A stretch of DNA of 64,000 bases, from assembly GCF_003258595.1 (NCBI RefSeq), contig NZ_QHHQ01000002.1, positions 868,001 to 932,000 on the forward strand. Direction: 5' to 3'. Below are positions 1 through 8,808 of this stretch, piece after piece (the stretch's first letter is position 1; each line of letters starts with the position of its first letter). The translations under genes and the position numbers were made by a program. The stretch is from Acuticoccus sediminis (lineage in GTDB: Bacteria > Pseudomonadota > Alphaproteobacteria > Rhizobiales > Amorphaceae). The notes beneath the pieces were generated by a model. It was not told the origin of the DNA. It was given only the letters and a program-made list of their open reading frames with translations, and did not search any database.

Positions 1-137
1 GGCGCGAGGGCGACCGCCGCGCCGTTGCCGGCGCCGTCGCCGCGCCACCAGGAGATCGCCGTCATCGCGCCGAAGGCAACGAGGAGCGTGCCGAAGAAGC
101 CCAGCCCGGCGAGGACCGGCTTGCGGGGAAACGCCAT
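1..137 (-). CDS. N-terminus of a membrane-anchored or exported protein, cut by window edge
   Basis: Only the first 45 or so codons are inside the window. The ATG at 137 is followed by two basic residues (MAFPRKP) and then a hydrophobic stretch of about 20 residues (roughly 8-28) ending near SWWRG. This fits an N-terminal membrane anchor or uncleaved signal. No domain is visible, so function is unknown. It starts 97 bases after the stop of the multicopper oxidase on the same strand and could belong to the same metal-related operon. Confidence 0.5.
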   Translation of the reverse strand, partial: MAFPRKPVLAGLGFFGTLLVAFGAMTAISWWRGDGAGNGAAVALA

Positions 138-233
138 GTCAGTGCCCTGCCGTCTTGCGCGCGTCGCCGGCCCCCGCAGGCGGCGGCGGGCGTCGGGAGG
201 ATGCGGCGAGTGTCGGTGTCCGGTGCATCGTCC

Positions 234-1664
234 TCAGGCCTCCTCGACTTCGACGAACGTCATCATGCCGCCGGCCATGTGCTCGATCATGTGACAGTGG
301 AACATCCAGCGGCCGGGCCCCTCGCCGGCGAAGGCGATGACGACGCGCTCGCCCGCGCCCATCAGCACCGTGTCGCGCCAGGGTGCGTCGGTGACGGTCC
401 GGCCCTCCCGCTCCACCTCGCGGAAATGCATGCCGTGCAGGTGCATTGCGTGCGGGAAGGCGGTGTCGTTCGTCATCTCCACGATGACGGTCTCTCCGCC
501 TTTGAGCGTCACGAGCGGTTCCGCCATGTCGCCGGCGACGCCGTTCAGCGCCCAGACCCGGCCGTTCGACACGAGCTCGCGCATGTTCATCATCGTCCCG
601 CCCAGGACGGCACCGCGCATCCGGCCCATCGCGCCGCCCTCCATCGCGAGCGGAATGCGCCGGGCGCCCTCGAGGTCGAGCGTCGGCCTTGCATTCGGGG
701 CGAGGGGGACGACGGGGCCCCCGGAGCGTCCCTCCGGCGCGGCCTCGCCGGCGTAGACGACGCGCCCGAACGAGATCTCTCCGGTCAGGGTCAACCCGTT
801 GATCGCGTGCTCCGAGCCGGGGGCCGCCGTCGCGTCGAGGATCACGTCGACGCGCTGGCCGGGGGCGAGCACGAGCGGCTCGACGTCGCTTTGCCGGCGC
901 GGGGGAACCGGTTCGCCGTCCTCGGCGATCACCACCGTCTCGTGCCCGGAGAAGGCGAGGGCGAAGACCTGCGCGTTGGCGACGTTGACGAGACGCAGCC
1001 GGAGCCGCTCGCCCGCCCGCACCGGCAGGCGGATGTCGTCCGCGTTGTTCATCGTCACGACGTTGCCGAGGCGCCCCGCATGGGCCCACTCGTGAATGGC
1101 GCCGAACGTCTGCGAGACGCGGCCCGCGGCGTCGACGACCCAGTCGTCGAGCACCAGGACGAGGTCGCGGTCGACGGCCGGCGGCTCCGCCTCGTCGACC
1201 ACGAGGACGCCGTAGAGGCCGCGGTCCTGCTGGTTAAAGCTGCGGAAGTGCGTGTGGTACCAGAAGGTTCCGGCGTCGTTGAGGTCGAAGGTGTAGGCCA
1301 TCGTCTCGCCGGGGGCGACGGGGGGCTGCGTCAGCGGCGCGGCACCGTCCATCGCGTTGGGGGGCCGCAGTCCGTGCCAGTGGACGGAGGTCGGCTCCGG
1401 CAGGCGGTTGGTGAAGGCGACGTCGAGACGGTCTCCGACGCGGTAGCGCAGCAGCGGGCCCGGCACGGTGCCGTTGTAGCACCACGTGCGGGCGAGACGC
1501 TCCGCGCCGTCGAAGGCGAGGCGCTGGCGCCCGGTGCCGGCGACGAGCTCGTAGGGCGCGGACGCCGCCTGAAGCGGCCTCGGCCATAGGGCAGCGCCGG
1601 CGAGGAGCGCGCCCGAGCCGCTGAGGATGGTCCGCCGGCTGACGGCATAACCAGGGTGTTTCAT
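234..1664 (-). CDS. Tat-exported multicopper oxidase
   Basis: About 476 residues from the ATG at 1664; an in-frame ATG at 1676 would add four. The N-terminus carries a twin-arginine signal (VSRRTIL, near residues 8-14) followed by a hydrophobic segment, so the protein should fold with cofactors and be exported to the periplasm. All four copper-ligand motifs of multicopper oxidases are present: HWHG (95-98), WYHTHF (135-140), HLHGMHF (about 408-414) and HCHMIEHMAGGMM (about 456-468). Together they supply the type 1 copper and the trinuclear centre used to oxidise a substrate while reducing oxygen to water. The methionine-rich C-terminal end resembles CueO/CopA-like cuprous oxidases, but a phenol-oxidising role is possible. 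Neighbours on the same strand are a short anchored protein and a cysteine-rich secreted protein, which suggests copper handling. Confidence 0.9.
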   Translation of the reverse strand: MKHPGYAVSRRTILSGSGALLAGAALWPRPLQAASAPYELVAGTGRQRLAFDGAERLARTWCYNGTVPGPLLRYRVGDRLDVAFTNRLPEPTSVHWHGLRPPNAMDGAAPLTQPPVAPGETMAYTFDLNDAGTFWYHTHFRSFNQQDRGLYGVLVVDEAEPPAVDRDLVLVLDDWVVDAAGRVSQTFGAIHEWAHAGRLGNVVTMNNADDIRLPVRAGERLRLRLVNVANAQVFALAFSGHETVVIAEDGEPVPPRRQSDVEPLVLAPGQRVDVILDATAAPGSEHAINGLTLTGEISFGRVVYAGEAAPEGRSGGPVVPLAPNARPTLDLEGARRIPLAMEGGAMGRMRGAVLGGTMMNMRELVSNGRVWALNGVAGDMAEPLVTLKGGETVIVEMTNDTAFPHAMHLHGMHFREVEREGRTVTDAPWRDTVLMGAGERVVIAFAGEGPGRWMFHCHMIEHMAGGMMTFVEVEEA

Positions 1665-1836
1665 GACTGGGTCCATTGTCCGGCCGCATGTCGCGGTCCG
1701 GGGAAGGAGCGGCCCCGCGAAGGGACCAAGCCGGGAACGTTCCGGCGTCTGGAAAGGCGGCGCATCGGCGGGCCGGAGCCACGCCGATGCCGTGCGCGCC
1801 GCCGGGTCGCTCCGGAGCGACCGGGAACGTCGGCGA

Positions 1837-2259
1837 TCACGCGGCGAGTGCGGCCGTTCGTGGGGGAGGCGGGTCACCGGGCGTGAGGTCGGGGGCGAGG
1901 CCGCCGGGGGTGGCCGTCGACACCGCAGGGCCGCCGCCGGCCATGATGAGGGGGGCGGCCATGCTCGCCGGCGGCACGACCGTGCCGCAGACGCAGGCGC
2001 CCACGAGGCAGCAGTCGCTGTCCTCGAGGCCGTTGGCGCACACATTCACTCCGCAGGGATGGTGCCCTCCGGCCCGCTCGCGCGTCGCGACCGTGCCGCC
2101 GTGCCGTGCCACCGGGGAGGACGCAAGGGCCGGAGCATCCGACGTCGTCCATGCGGCGCTCCGCGACATCAGCGAACCGTCGGCGCGCGTCACGGCGGGC
2201 GACGAGAACGCCAGCCCGAGCACAACCACGACTTTCAGGACGAACGCAGCGTACCGCAT
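1837..2259 (-). CDS. Small secreted cysteine-rich protein, possible metal binder
   Basis: 140 residues with a convincing signal peptide (hydrophobic residues 5-22, likely cleavage after TRA at 26). The mature part has six cysteines clustered at 69, 74, 83, 84, 89 and 91, just after two histidines (66-67), then a hydrophobic alanine/methionine/glycine patch and a proline-rich tail ending PPPPRTAALAA. I do not recognise the family with certainty; the layout recalls the small DUF2946/CopL-type proteins found beside copper genes. It lies upstream of the multicopper oxidase on the same strand (173 bases between coding regions), so a periplasmic copper or heavy-metal role is a reasonable inference. 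No strong ribosome binding site is seen before the ATG at 2259. Confidence 0.55.
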   Translation of the reverse strand: MRYAAFVLKVVVVLGLAFSSPAVTRADGSLMSRSAAWTTSDAPALASSPVARHGGTVATRERAGGHHPCGVNVCANGLEDSDCCLVGACVCGTVVPPASMAAPLIMAGGGPAVSTATPGGLAPDLTPGDPPPPRTAALAA

Positions 2260-2671
2260 GGGATTTGATAGGCGCGCGAGGAAAAGCCTGTCAACGCGAG
2301 CCTCGGTCCGGTCCGTCGCAAGGCCTGCTCCCGCCTCGCTCGCCCGGTCGGCCGCAAGAGGCCGCTCCCCGGTGCAGCCGCCCCATGGCTGGCACCGGGG
2401 GATACTGGAGGCCGGCCGGGGACGATCGGGCTATCGCAAGACCAACCCGCCATTGCAGAGACTTAGCCCACGTCATCCATCATGAGGATGGCGTTTGACG
2501 GGCCGCTTCATAAGCTTTGCGTGTCGCCGCATTCCCCACAATCTGAAAATTGCAGTCCGACGCTTGCGGGGATCGGAGACTTGCAGCCGTGTGCACCGTC
2601 GACGAGACTAAAGCAGCGGTACGCCGGGCAATATCGGTGGAACCGTCAATAAAAATACTTCGGGAGGAACC
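2260..2671. other. 412-base intergenic region between divergent metal and TRAP genes
   Basis: No gene-like frame with a plausible start lies here. The part from about 2500 to 2660 is clearly more AT-rich than the flanking coding sequence and contains stretches such as AATAAAAATA just before the dctP ribosome binding site (GGGAGG at 2662-2667). It presumably holds the promoters for the divergent secreted-protein gene and for TRAP operon 1, but I cannot assign defined -35/-10 boxes or an operator. Confidence 0.4.
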
Positions 2672-3658
2672 ATGCTGAGATCCAGAATCCTGCTGGCCGC
2701 TTCGCTGTGCGCGGCGTCCATCGTCACGGGCGCCCAGGCGGAGACGCTGCGCTTCGGTCACTACGCGAACACGAGCGACACGCCCCACAAGGCGGCCCTC
2801 ATGTTCAAGTGGATCGTCGAGGACATGACCGACAAGGCCCTCGAGGTCGAGGTCTATCCCGCCGGCGAGCTCGGCAATTCGGCCAACTCGCTTCAGGGCG
2901 TCCGCCTCGGCACGATCGACATCACCGTCACCGGCAATCCCTATTTCACCTCCTTCGCGCCGCAGGTGAACGTCCTCGACCTGCCGTTCCTGTTCGAGTC
3001 GCCCGAGCACGCGTACCGCGTCCTCGACGGTGCGGTCGGCGACGAACTGATGAACTCCATCAACGCCGTCGGGCTGCAGGGCCTGGCGTTCTGGGAGATC
3101 GGCTTCCGCAACCTGACCAACAACAAGCGCCCGATCCACACGCCGGAGGACCTCAAGGGCCTGAAACTGCGGACGACGCCGAACCCGGCGCACATCGAGG
3201 CCTTCACGATCCTGGGCGCGAACCCGGCGCCGATGCCGTTCGCCGAGCTCTACAGCGCGCTGCAGACCGGTACCGTCGACGGGCAGGAGAACCCGACGAC
3301 CCACATCTACCACTCCAACTTCCACGAGGTGCAGAAGTACCTCTCCATCACCGAGCACGCCTATACCGCCGCGCCGCTGGTCATGAACGCGAGCAAGTTC
3401 GCCTCGCTGCCGGAAGACCAGCAGGAGGCGCTGCGCGTCGCCGCGAAGATCTCCGCCGCCTACGAGCGCGAGCTGAACCGTGTACTCGAGACCTCGAGCC
3501 TCGAGGCGATGACGGCCGCCGGCGTCGAGATCGACATGGAGCCCGACGTCGAGGCGTTCCGCGACCTGGTCGCCGAGAAGACCCGGGCGATGTACTCGGA
3601 GAAGTTCGGCGACGACCTGCTGACCAAGATCGACGCTCTGGCCCCGTCTGCCCAGTAA
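2672..3658 (+). CDS. TRAP transporter substrate-binding protein (system 1)
   Basis: 328 residues of the DctP family. The signal peptide (residues 1-23, cleavage after GAQA) sends it to the periplasm, where it would bind an organic anion and deliver it to the DctQM membrane pair. Family hallmarks are visible: ETLRFGHYAN at the mature start, the YPAGELGN segment, and a central block containing LKGLKLRTTPNP with the conserved arginine that usually pairs with the substrate carboxylate, then TVDGQENP. A good Shine-Dalgarno sequence (GGGAGG, 2662-2667) precedes the ATG. It leads a dctP-dctQ-dctM-cyclase operon with 7-base or smaller gaps. The ligand cannot be read from sequence; the linked cyclase hints at an amide, lactone or cyclic acid. 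Confidence 0.93.
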   Translation: MLRSRILLAASLCAASIVTGAQAETLRFGHYANTSDTPHKAALMFKWIVEDMTDKALEVEVYPAGELGNSANSLQGVRLGTIDITVTGNPYFTSFAPQVNVLDLPFLFESPEHAYRVLDGAVGDELMNSINAVGLQGLAFWEIGFRNLTNNKRPIHTPEDLKGLKLRTTPNPAHIEAFTILGANPAPMPFAELYSALQTGTVDGQENPTTHIYHSNFHEVQKYLSITEHAYTAAPLVMNASKFASLPEDQQEALRVAAKISAAYERELNRVLETSSLEAMTAAGVEIDMEPDVEAFRDLVAEKTRAMYSEKFGDDLLTKIDALAPSAQ

Positions 3659-3665
3659 GTCCGAC

Positions 3666-4124
3666 GTGATCCAACGCATCGAGACGGCGGCGACGTGGAT
3701 CTGGCGCGTCGCTGTCGCTGGCCTGCTGCTGTCCATCACGGCGATCACCATCGCCCAGGTGGTCGCGCGCTACGGCCTCAACAACTCCATCGTCTGGGCG
3801 GAGGAGCTGAACCGGCTCCTCTTCATCTGGCTCATCGTGCTCGGCGCGGCGGGCGCGGACCACATGCGGATCGGCCTCATCGCCGATCTGCCCGGCCTCA
3901 GCCGTCCGCTGCGCGTCGTCGCGGCGCTCGGCGCGCTCGGCGCCATCACGCTCCTCGCCTGGGGGGCGTGGAAGCTGTCGGCCATGTTCTCCTTCGACCG
4001 CTACGTGACCCTCGACCTCTCGAAATGGTGGTACTTCGCCGCGCTGACGGTGGGGGGCGCGGTCTGGGCGGTCGCCGGCGTGTGGCGCGAGGTCTTCCAT
4101 CCCGGAGGCGGCGCGCCCCAATGA
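3666..4124 (+). CDS. TRAP transporter small permease DctQ (system 1)
   Basis: 152 residues starting at a GTG (MIQRIETAATW), seven bases after dctP. Four hydrophobic helices are visible. The family signature after helix 1 is present: VARYGLNNSIVWAEELNRLLFIWLIVLGAA, with the conserved WAEE/RLLF core. It forms the small membrane subunit beside DctM in the sodium-coupled transporter. Its TGA overlaps the dctM start (ATGA at 4121-4124), showing translational coupling. Confidence 0.9.
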   Translation: MIQRIETAATWIWRVAVAGLLLSITAITIAQVVARYGLNNSIVWAEELNRLLFIWLIVLGAAGADHMRIGLIADLPGLSRPLRVVAALGALGAITLLAWGAWKLSAMFSFDRYVTLDLSKWWYFAALTVGGAVWAVAGVWREVFHPGGGAPQ

Positions 4125-5407
4125 CCGCCCTCATTCTCGTGGGGACGATGGTCCTCCTCGCCCTTCTCGGCGTGCGCCTCGTGTTCGCGATCATCATCGC
4201 CTCGGTGGTCGCGCTGCTGGTCTACCGGCCGAACATCCCGTTCGCCGTGGTGGCGCAGCAGTTCCTGTCGGGGATCGACAACTTCCTCCTGCTGGCCGTC
4301 GCCTTCTTCTTCCTGGCCGGCGAGCTGATGAACCGCGGCGGCGTCACACGGCGCATCGTCGCCTTCGCGCAGACCTGCGTGGGGCACATCCGCGGCGGGC
4401 TCGGGCACGTCAACGTGCTGTCCTCGGTGTTCTTCTCCGGCATCTCCGGCTCGGCGGTCGCGGACACGGCCGCGGTCGGCTCGGTGATGATCCCGGCGAT
4501 GGAGAAGTCCGGTTTCTCACGCGGCTTCGCGGCCGCGATCACCCAGACGTCGAGCGTCATCGGCCCGATCATCCCCCCGTCGATCCCGATGATCGTCTAC
4601 GCGGTGCTGGCGCAGGTCTCGGTCGGCAAGATGTTCCTCGCCGGGATCGTACCGGGGCTCGTCGTCGCACTTTGCCTTATGGCGGTGGTCTACGTCATCT
4701 CCGTCATCCGCAACTATCCGTCCGACCCGTGGGCCGGATTCGGCGCGATCGCCCGGGCGGGGGCGGGGGCGCTCGTCGCCCTGCTGACGCCGGTCATCAT
4801 CGTCGGCGGCATCCTCGGCGGGATCATGACCGCGACGGAGGCGGGGGCGGTCGCGGTCGCCTACGCTTTCGTGGTCGGCAAGTTCTGGTTCCGCGAGCTG
4901 ACGTGGGGCGGCTGCTTCACCGCGCTGGTGGAGGCCGCGAAGGGGACCGCCACGGTGCTCGTCATCGTCGGCGCGTCGGCGCTGTTCGCCTGGATCGTCG
5001 CCGACCTCAAGGTCTCCACCATGGCGGCGGAGGCGATCTTCTCCATCACCAGGGACCCGTTCTGGGTGCTCGTCCTCGTCATGCTGTTCGTGCTGGTGAT
5101 CGGGCTCTTCCTCGACCCGCTGGCGGCGCTCGTCATCGTGGTGCCGGTGTTCCTGCCGACGATGGTGAGCCTCGGCATCGACCCCATCCACTTCGGGGTG
5201 CTCATCGTCCTCAACCTGATGATCGGCCTGACGACGCCGCCGGTCGGCTACCTCATCTACCTGTCCGCGTACATCGCCCGCGAGCGCCCGGAGGTGGTGA
5301 TCCGCGAGAGCCTTCCCTTCCTCGCCGCGCTCATCGTCGCGCTTCTCATCTGTCTCGTCTTTCCGGCCGTGGTGCTCACGTTGCCGAACCTCTACAGCGG
5401 AGGCTGA
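4121..5407 (+). CDS. TRAP transporter large permease DctM (system 1)
   Basis: 428 residues from the ATG at 4121, which overlaps the dctQ stop by four bases. The reading frame stays open further upstream but that part is out of frame with the family and is not used. The protein is almost entirely membrane-embedded with repeated hydrophobic helices. DctM landmarks are present: FFFLAGELMNRGGVTRRI, the VFFSGISGSAVADTAAVG motif, SSVIGPIIPPSIPMI and LNLMIGLTTPPVGYLIY near the C-terminus. It is the sodium-driven translocation subunit. The cyclase gene follows after five bases. Confidence 0.93.
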   Translation: MTALILVGTMVLLALLGVRLVFAIIIASVVALLVYRPNIPFAVVAQQFLSGIDNFLLLAVAFFFLAGELMNRGGVTRRIVAFAQTCVGHIRGGLGHVNVLSSVFFSGISGSAVADTAAVGSVMIPAMEKSGFSRGFAAAITQTSSVIGPIIPPSIPMIVYAVLAQVSVGKMFLAGIVPGLVVALCLMAVVYVISVIRNYPSDPWAGFGAIARAGAGALVALLTPVIIVGGILGGIMTATEAGAVAVAYAFVVGKFWFRELTWGGCFTALVEAAKGTATVLVIVGASALFAWIVADLKVSTMAAEAIFSITRDPFWVLVLVMLFVLVIGLFLDPLAALVIVVPVFLPTMVSLGIDPIHFGVLIVLNLMIGLTTPPVGYLIYLSAYIARERPEVVIRESLPFLAALIVALLICLVFPAVVLTLPNLYSGG

Positions 5408-5412
5408 CCGTC

Positions 5413-6081
5413 ATGAAAATCCACGACCTCTCCATGCCGATCGAAGAGGGGCACCTGCGCTGGCCCATCGAGCGGTTCAAGAAGGGCAGCTTCGCCGATG
5501 GCGACCTGTTCGAGGCGAGCGGGCTGAAGACCACCTGCCACGGCTTCACCCACGTCGACGCGCCGCGCCACATGGTGCCGGGCGGCGACACCCTCGATGC
5601 GCTCGACCTGTCGCGCGTGTGCGGGACGGCGGCGGTGATCGACCTCACCGACATCAGGCCGAACGAGGAGGTGACCGCCGCCCGCCTCGCCGAGCGGGCC
5701 GGCCATCTGGAGAAGGGGCAGATCGCGATGTTCCGCTCCTGCTGGGACGAGCAGCGCGACTGGCGCGACGCGACCTTCTGGCTGGACGCGCCCTACATGT
5801 CGCGCGAGGCGTCCGAGTGGCTGCTGGAGCGCGGGCCGACAGCCGTCGCCTTCGACTTCCCGCAGGACTACACGATCCGCCTGATGCTGCACGGGGAGAT
5901 GCGGCCGATCGTGGAGCACGTCACGCACGACGTCCTCCTGCGCAACAACGTGACGCTGATCGAATATCTCGTGAACACGCGCCAGGTGACCACGAAGACC
6001 ACGATGCTGAGCGCGCTGCCGATCCGCTATTCCGGCTCCGACGGGGCACCGGCGCGGGTGGTGGCGATCGACCTGTCCTGA
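5413..6081 (+). CDS. Cyclase-family metal-dependent hydrolase (kynurenine formamidase fold)
   Basis: 222 residues. The motif HGFTHVDAPRH at 43-53 matches the H-x-G-T-H-x-D-x-P-x-H metal-binding signature of the cyclase family (Pfam PF04199), with Phe in place of the usual Gly/Thr spacing residue. Known members hydrolyse N-formylkynurenine, isatin and other amides or lactones in the cytoplasm. It starts five bases after dctM, so it is co-transcribed with TRAP system 1 and probably acts first on the imported compound. The other genes of a kynurenine pathway are not nearby, so a true kynurenine formamidase is less likely than a related ring-opening or amide-cleaving enzyme. Confidence 0.8.
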   Translation: MKIHDLSMPIEEGHLRWPIERFKKGSFADGDLFEASGLKTTCHGFTHVDAPRHMVPGGDTLDALDLSRVCGTAAVIDLTDIRPNEEVTAARLAERAGHLEKGQIAMFRSCWDEQRDWRDATFWLDAPYMSREASEWLLERGPTAVAFDFPQDYTIRLMLHGEMRPIVEHVTHDVLLRNNVTLIEYLVNTRQVTTKTTMLSALPIRYSGSDGAPARVVAIDLS

Positions 6082-6391
6082 CGCCGGGCGCGCTCGCCCC
6101 GCCGCCCGGCGACCCGCGTCCTCATGACGCGAGGTGGCCGGGACGCGGCGGGCGCCCGTGCTGCATCCGCCGTCCGCCAGGTGCAGGTCGCTTCGACCGA
6201 TCCGACAACTTGCATGCAATCGCGATGATTTCAGGCGCCAAAGTGAATGGAGCGCTTGACGATCGGCGAAAGTTGAATGCAAAAATGGGGTCATGACACG
6301 AGGAATCGGGATCGCCCCCATGCCTGTTTGTGTCTGACGAAAACGCGCCGAAGAGCGCGTCGGTCAAAGAAATAGGCGGAAGGAAACAGCC
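6082..6391. other. 310-base intergenic region with putative GntR sites
   Basis: No supported gene. It contains the perfect palindrome TTGCATGCAA at 6210-6219 and a degenerate copy TTGAATGCAA at 6273-6282. A TTGAC box at 6256-6260 precedes the second copy at plausible promoter spacing, but no clear -10 box can be fixed. It is presumably the promoter region of TRAP system 2. Confidence 0.5.
6210..6219. promoter_or_regulatory. Putative FadR-type GntR operator TTGCATGCAA
   Basis: A perfect 10-base palindrome, 172 bases before the dctP start of TRAP system 2. The identical sequence occurs at 11715-11724 upstream of the GntR gene, with a one-mismatch copy over that gene's start codon at 11778-11787. 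The shared sequence links regulator and transporter. No binding evidence exists here. Confidence 0.55.
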
Positions 6392-7414
6392 ATGGGATCT
6401 CCCTTCGACACGTTCTCGCGCCGTCGCTTCGTCGCCCTCGCCGGCGCCACGTCCGCGGCGGTACTCATGCGCCCGGGCCTCAGCCGCGCGGCGACGAGCC
6501 TCAAGCTCACGCACCCCGCCGACACCAGCCATCCCGTCCACACCACGACCGAGACGATGGTGAAGAACGTCGCCGAGCGGACGGGCGGCGAGGTGCAGAT
6601 CACCCTGTTCCCGAACAACGCCCTCGGCTCGCCGACGGAAACCGCGCAGCAGGTGCGGGCCGGCGCGGTCGACATGATCATCCTCAACCCGGCCAACATC
6701 GAGGCGCTCTCGCGCACGGTGGGCGTCGTCAACATCCCCTACCAGTTCGAGAGCTACGAGCACGCGCACCGCACGCTGGACGTGACCGGCCGCGACTGGA
6801 TGGCCGAGCAGCTCGCCAAGGCGGGCTTCACCTGGATCGCCAACTACGAATGGGGCTTCCGGAGCCTTTCCAACAGCGTGCGTCCGGTGAACACGCCGGA
6901 GGATATCGAGGGCATGAAGCTGCGCGTGCCGCCCGAGCTCGCGATCAAGCTCGCCTTCGAGGCACTGGGAGCGCAGACGCAGACGATCGCCTTCCAGGAG
7001 GTCTACCTCGCCCTCGCCAACAAGACCGTCGACGGACAGGACAACCCCGTCGGCACCACCTTCGCGGCGAAGTTCTACGAGGTGCAGAAGCACATCGCGC
7101 TCACCAAGCACATCTACGCGACCGTCATGCTGGCCTCCAATCCGAAGAGCTGGAGCAAGCTGACGGACGAGCAGCGCGCCATCATCCAGGAGGAGGCGAC
7201 CGCCGCCGGCAACGACGCCCGCGCCCAGGTCGTCCGGCAGGAAGAGGACTACCTCGCCAAGATGGAGGAGTCCGGCGTCGCGGTCACCCGTCCCGAGATC
7301 GCTCCCTTCCAGGCGCAGATGGAGCCGGCCTACGCGCAGCTGCGCAGCAACATCGGCGACGAGGCGTGGGAGACTTGGAAGGGCTTCGTCGAGGCGGCCA
7401 AGACCCAGAGCTGA
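6392..7414 (+). CDS. TRAP transporter substrate-binding protein (system 2), Tat signal
   Basis: 340 residues, DctP family. Unlike the other two binding proteins here, it has a twin-arginine signal (SRRRFVALAG, residues 9-18), so it is probably exported folded; cleavage is likely after SRAA near residue 34. DctP features include LKLTHPADTSHP at the mature start, IEGMKLRVPPE with the substrate-carboxylate arginine, and KTVDGQDNPVGTTF. It leads an operon of dctP, dctM, dctQ and a short-chain dehydrogenase. The upstream palindrome TTGCATGCAA suggests control by the GntR regulator at 11782. Confidence 0.92.
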   Translation: MGSPFDTFSRRRFVALAGATSAAVLMRPGLSRAATSLKLTHPADTSHPVHTTTETMVKNVAERTGGEVQITLFPNNALGSPTETAQQVRAGAVDMIILNPANIEALSRTVGVVNIPYQFESYEHAHRTLDVTGRDWMAEQLAKAGFTWIANYEWGFRSLSNSVRPVNTPEDIEGMKLRVPPELAIKLAFEALGAQTQTIAFQEVYLALANKTVDGQDNPVGTTFAAKFYEVQKHIALTKHIYATVMLASNPKSWSKLTDEQRAIIQEEATAAGNDARAQVVRQEEDYLAKMEESGVAVTRPEIAPFQAQMEPAYAQLRSNIGDEAWETWKGFVEAAKTQS

Positions 7415-7438
7415 CCGAGAACCAGAACTGAGCGGGAC

Positions 7439-7469
7439 CCGGGCGCGCGGCCGCTGCCGGCGCGCCCGG
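7439..7469 (+). terminator. Intercistronic GC hairpin after the system 2 binding-protein gene
   Basis: A perfect 10-base-pair stem (CCGGGCGCGC at 7439-7448 with GCGCGCCCGG at 7460-7469) and an 11-base loop, lying 24 bases after the dctP stop. There is no T-run, so it is more likely an mRNA-stabilising or partial-termination structure that favours binding-protein expression over the permeases. Confidence 0.45.
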
Positions 7470-7515
7470 TGTCCGCCACGTCCCCTTCCGCCTCCATCCC
7501 GGGTCGGTGCGCCTC

Positions 7516-8808
7516 ATGCTGATGGTCGTCCTGTTGCTGGTCCTGTGTGCGCTGATCCTCATCGGCACACCGATCGCCGTTGCGCTCGCGGCGACGGCCA
7601 TCGGAACGATGTGGTGGGCGACGGGCCCGGACCTGCTGTTCATCTTCATTCAGCGGCTCTACGTCGGGACCACGTCCTTTCCGCTGCTGGCGATCCCGTT
7701 CTTCATCGTCGCCGGCAACCTGATGAACACCGGCGGCATCACCGAGCGGATCTTCGCCGCGGCGCAGCTCTTCGTCGGGCGGATCCGCGGCGGCCTCGCG
7801 CACGTCAACGTGCTGGCGAGCGTCATCTTCTCGGGCATGTCCGGGTCGGCGGTGGCCGACGCGGCGGGCCTCGGCATCATCGAGGTGAAGGCGATGCGCG
7901 AGGCCGGATATTCCGGCCGGTTCGCCGCCACCATCACCGCCGTCTCGTCGACCATCGGGCCGATCATGCCCCCCAGCATCCCGCTGGTGATCTACGGTAG
8001 CCTCGCCAACGTCTCCATCGGCGCGCTCTTCCTGGCGGGCGTGATGCCGGGGGCGCTGATGGCGCTGGCGCTGATGATCGTCATCTCGGTCGTCGCGCGG
8101 GTTCGCAAGCTGCCGGTCATGGAGGGGCGTCCGGCGGGCTCTGAGGCGCGGCGGGTCTTCTTCGGCGCGCTGCCCGCGATGCTGACGCCGGTCCTCATCA
8201 TCGGCGGCATCCTCGGCGGCCTCGCGACGCCGACCGAGGCGGCGGTTCTCGCCACCGCCTACGCGCTCTTCCTCGGCACCTGCGTCTACCGCGAGCTGAG
8301 GTGGCGGGACATCCCGGACATCCTGTGGCTGTCGGGCCGGCAGACGGTGCAGGTGATGTTCATCATCGCCGCCGCGGCGCCGTTCGGCTGGGTGCTCATC
8401 CAGCAGCAGATCCCGAACGCCGTCATCGAGGCGATGTTCAGCCTCACCAGCGAGCCGTGGGCGATCCTGCTGCTCGTCAACGCCATCCTCCTGATCCTCG
8501 GGATGTTCATCGAGGGGGTCGCGATCATCATCATCGCGTTCCCCATCCTGCTGCCGGTGATGCTGCAGATCGGCGTCGACCCGGTCCACTTCGGCATCAT
8601 CATGGTGCTGAACCTCATGATCGGCCTCGTGACGCCGCCGGTGGGGATGTGCCTCTTCGCGGTGTCCTCCGTCAGCAACGTGCCGATCAGCGACATGGTG
8701 CGCGAGATGTGGCCCTACATGCTGGCCCTCCTCGCCGTCCTCCTCCTCGTGACCTTCGTGCCGGAGACGGTGCTGTGGCTACCGCATGCGCTGGGGTACG
8801 GCTCATGA
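7516..8808 (+). CDS. TRAP transporter large permease DctM (system 2)
   Basis: 430 residues from the ATG at 7516 (MLMVVLLLVLC, the usual DctM opening); a GTG at 7507 would add three. Family landmarks are FFIVAGNLMNTGGITERI, VIFSGMSGSAVADAAGLG, SSTIGPIMPPSIPLVIYG and LNLMIGLVTPPVGMCLF. It lies directly after the binding-protein gene and before the small permease, the reverse of the P-Q-M order of the other two TRAP operons in this window. Its TGA overlaps the next ATG by four bases. Confidence 0.92.
   Translation: MLMVVLLLVLCALILIGTPIAVALAATAIGTMWWATGPDLLFIFIQRLYVGTTSFPLLAIPFFIVAGNLMNTGGITERIFAAAQLFVGRIRGGLAHVNVLASVIFSGMSGSAVADAAGLGIIEVKAMREAGYSGRFAATITAVSSTIGPIMPPSIPLVIYGSLANVSIGALFLAGVMPGALMALALMIVISVVARVRKLPVMEGRPAGSEARRVFFGALPAMLTPVLIIGGILGGLATPTEAAVLATAYALFLGTCVYRELRWRDIPDILWLSGRQTVQVMFIIAAAAPFGWVLIQQQIPNAVIEAMFSLTSEPWAILLLVNAILLILGMFIEGVAIIIIAFPILLPVMLQIGVDPVHFGIIMVLNLMIGLVTPPVGMCLFAVSSVSNVPISDMVREMWPYMLALLAVLLLVTFVPETVLWLPHALGYGS

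Noticed and set aside
2480-3751. 423-codon minus-strand frame opposite dctP of system 1
   Set aside because: Shadow of dctP; valine/arginine/aspartate-rich with no domain, while the plus strand carries a full DctP with signal peptide and ribosome binding site.
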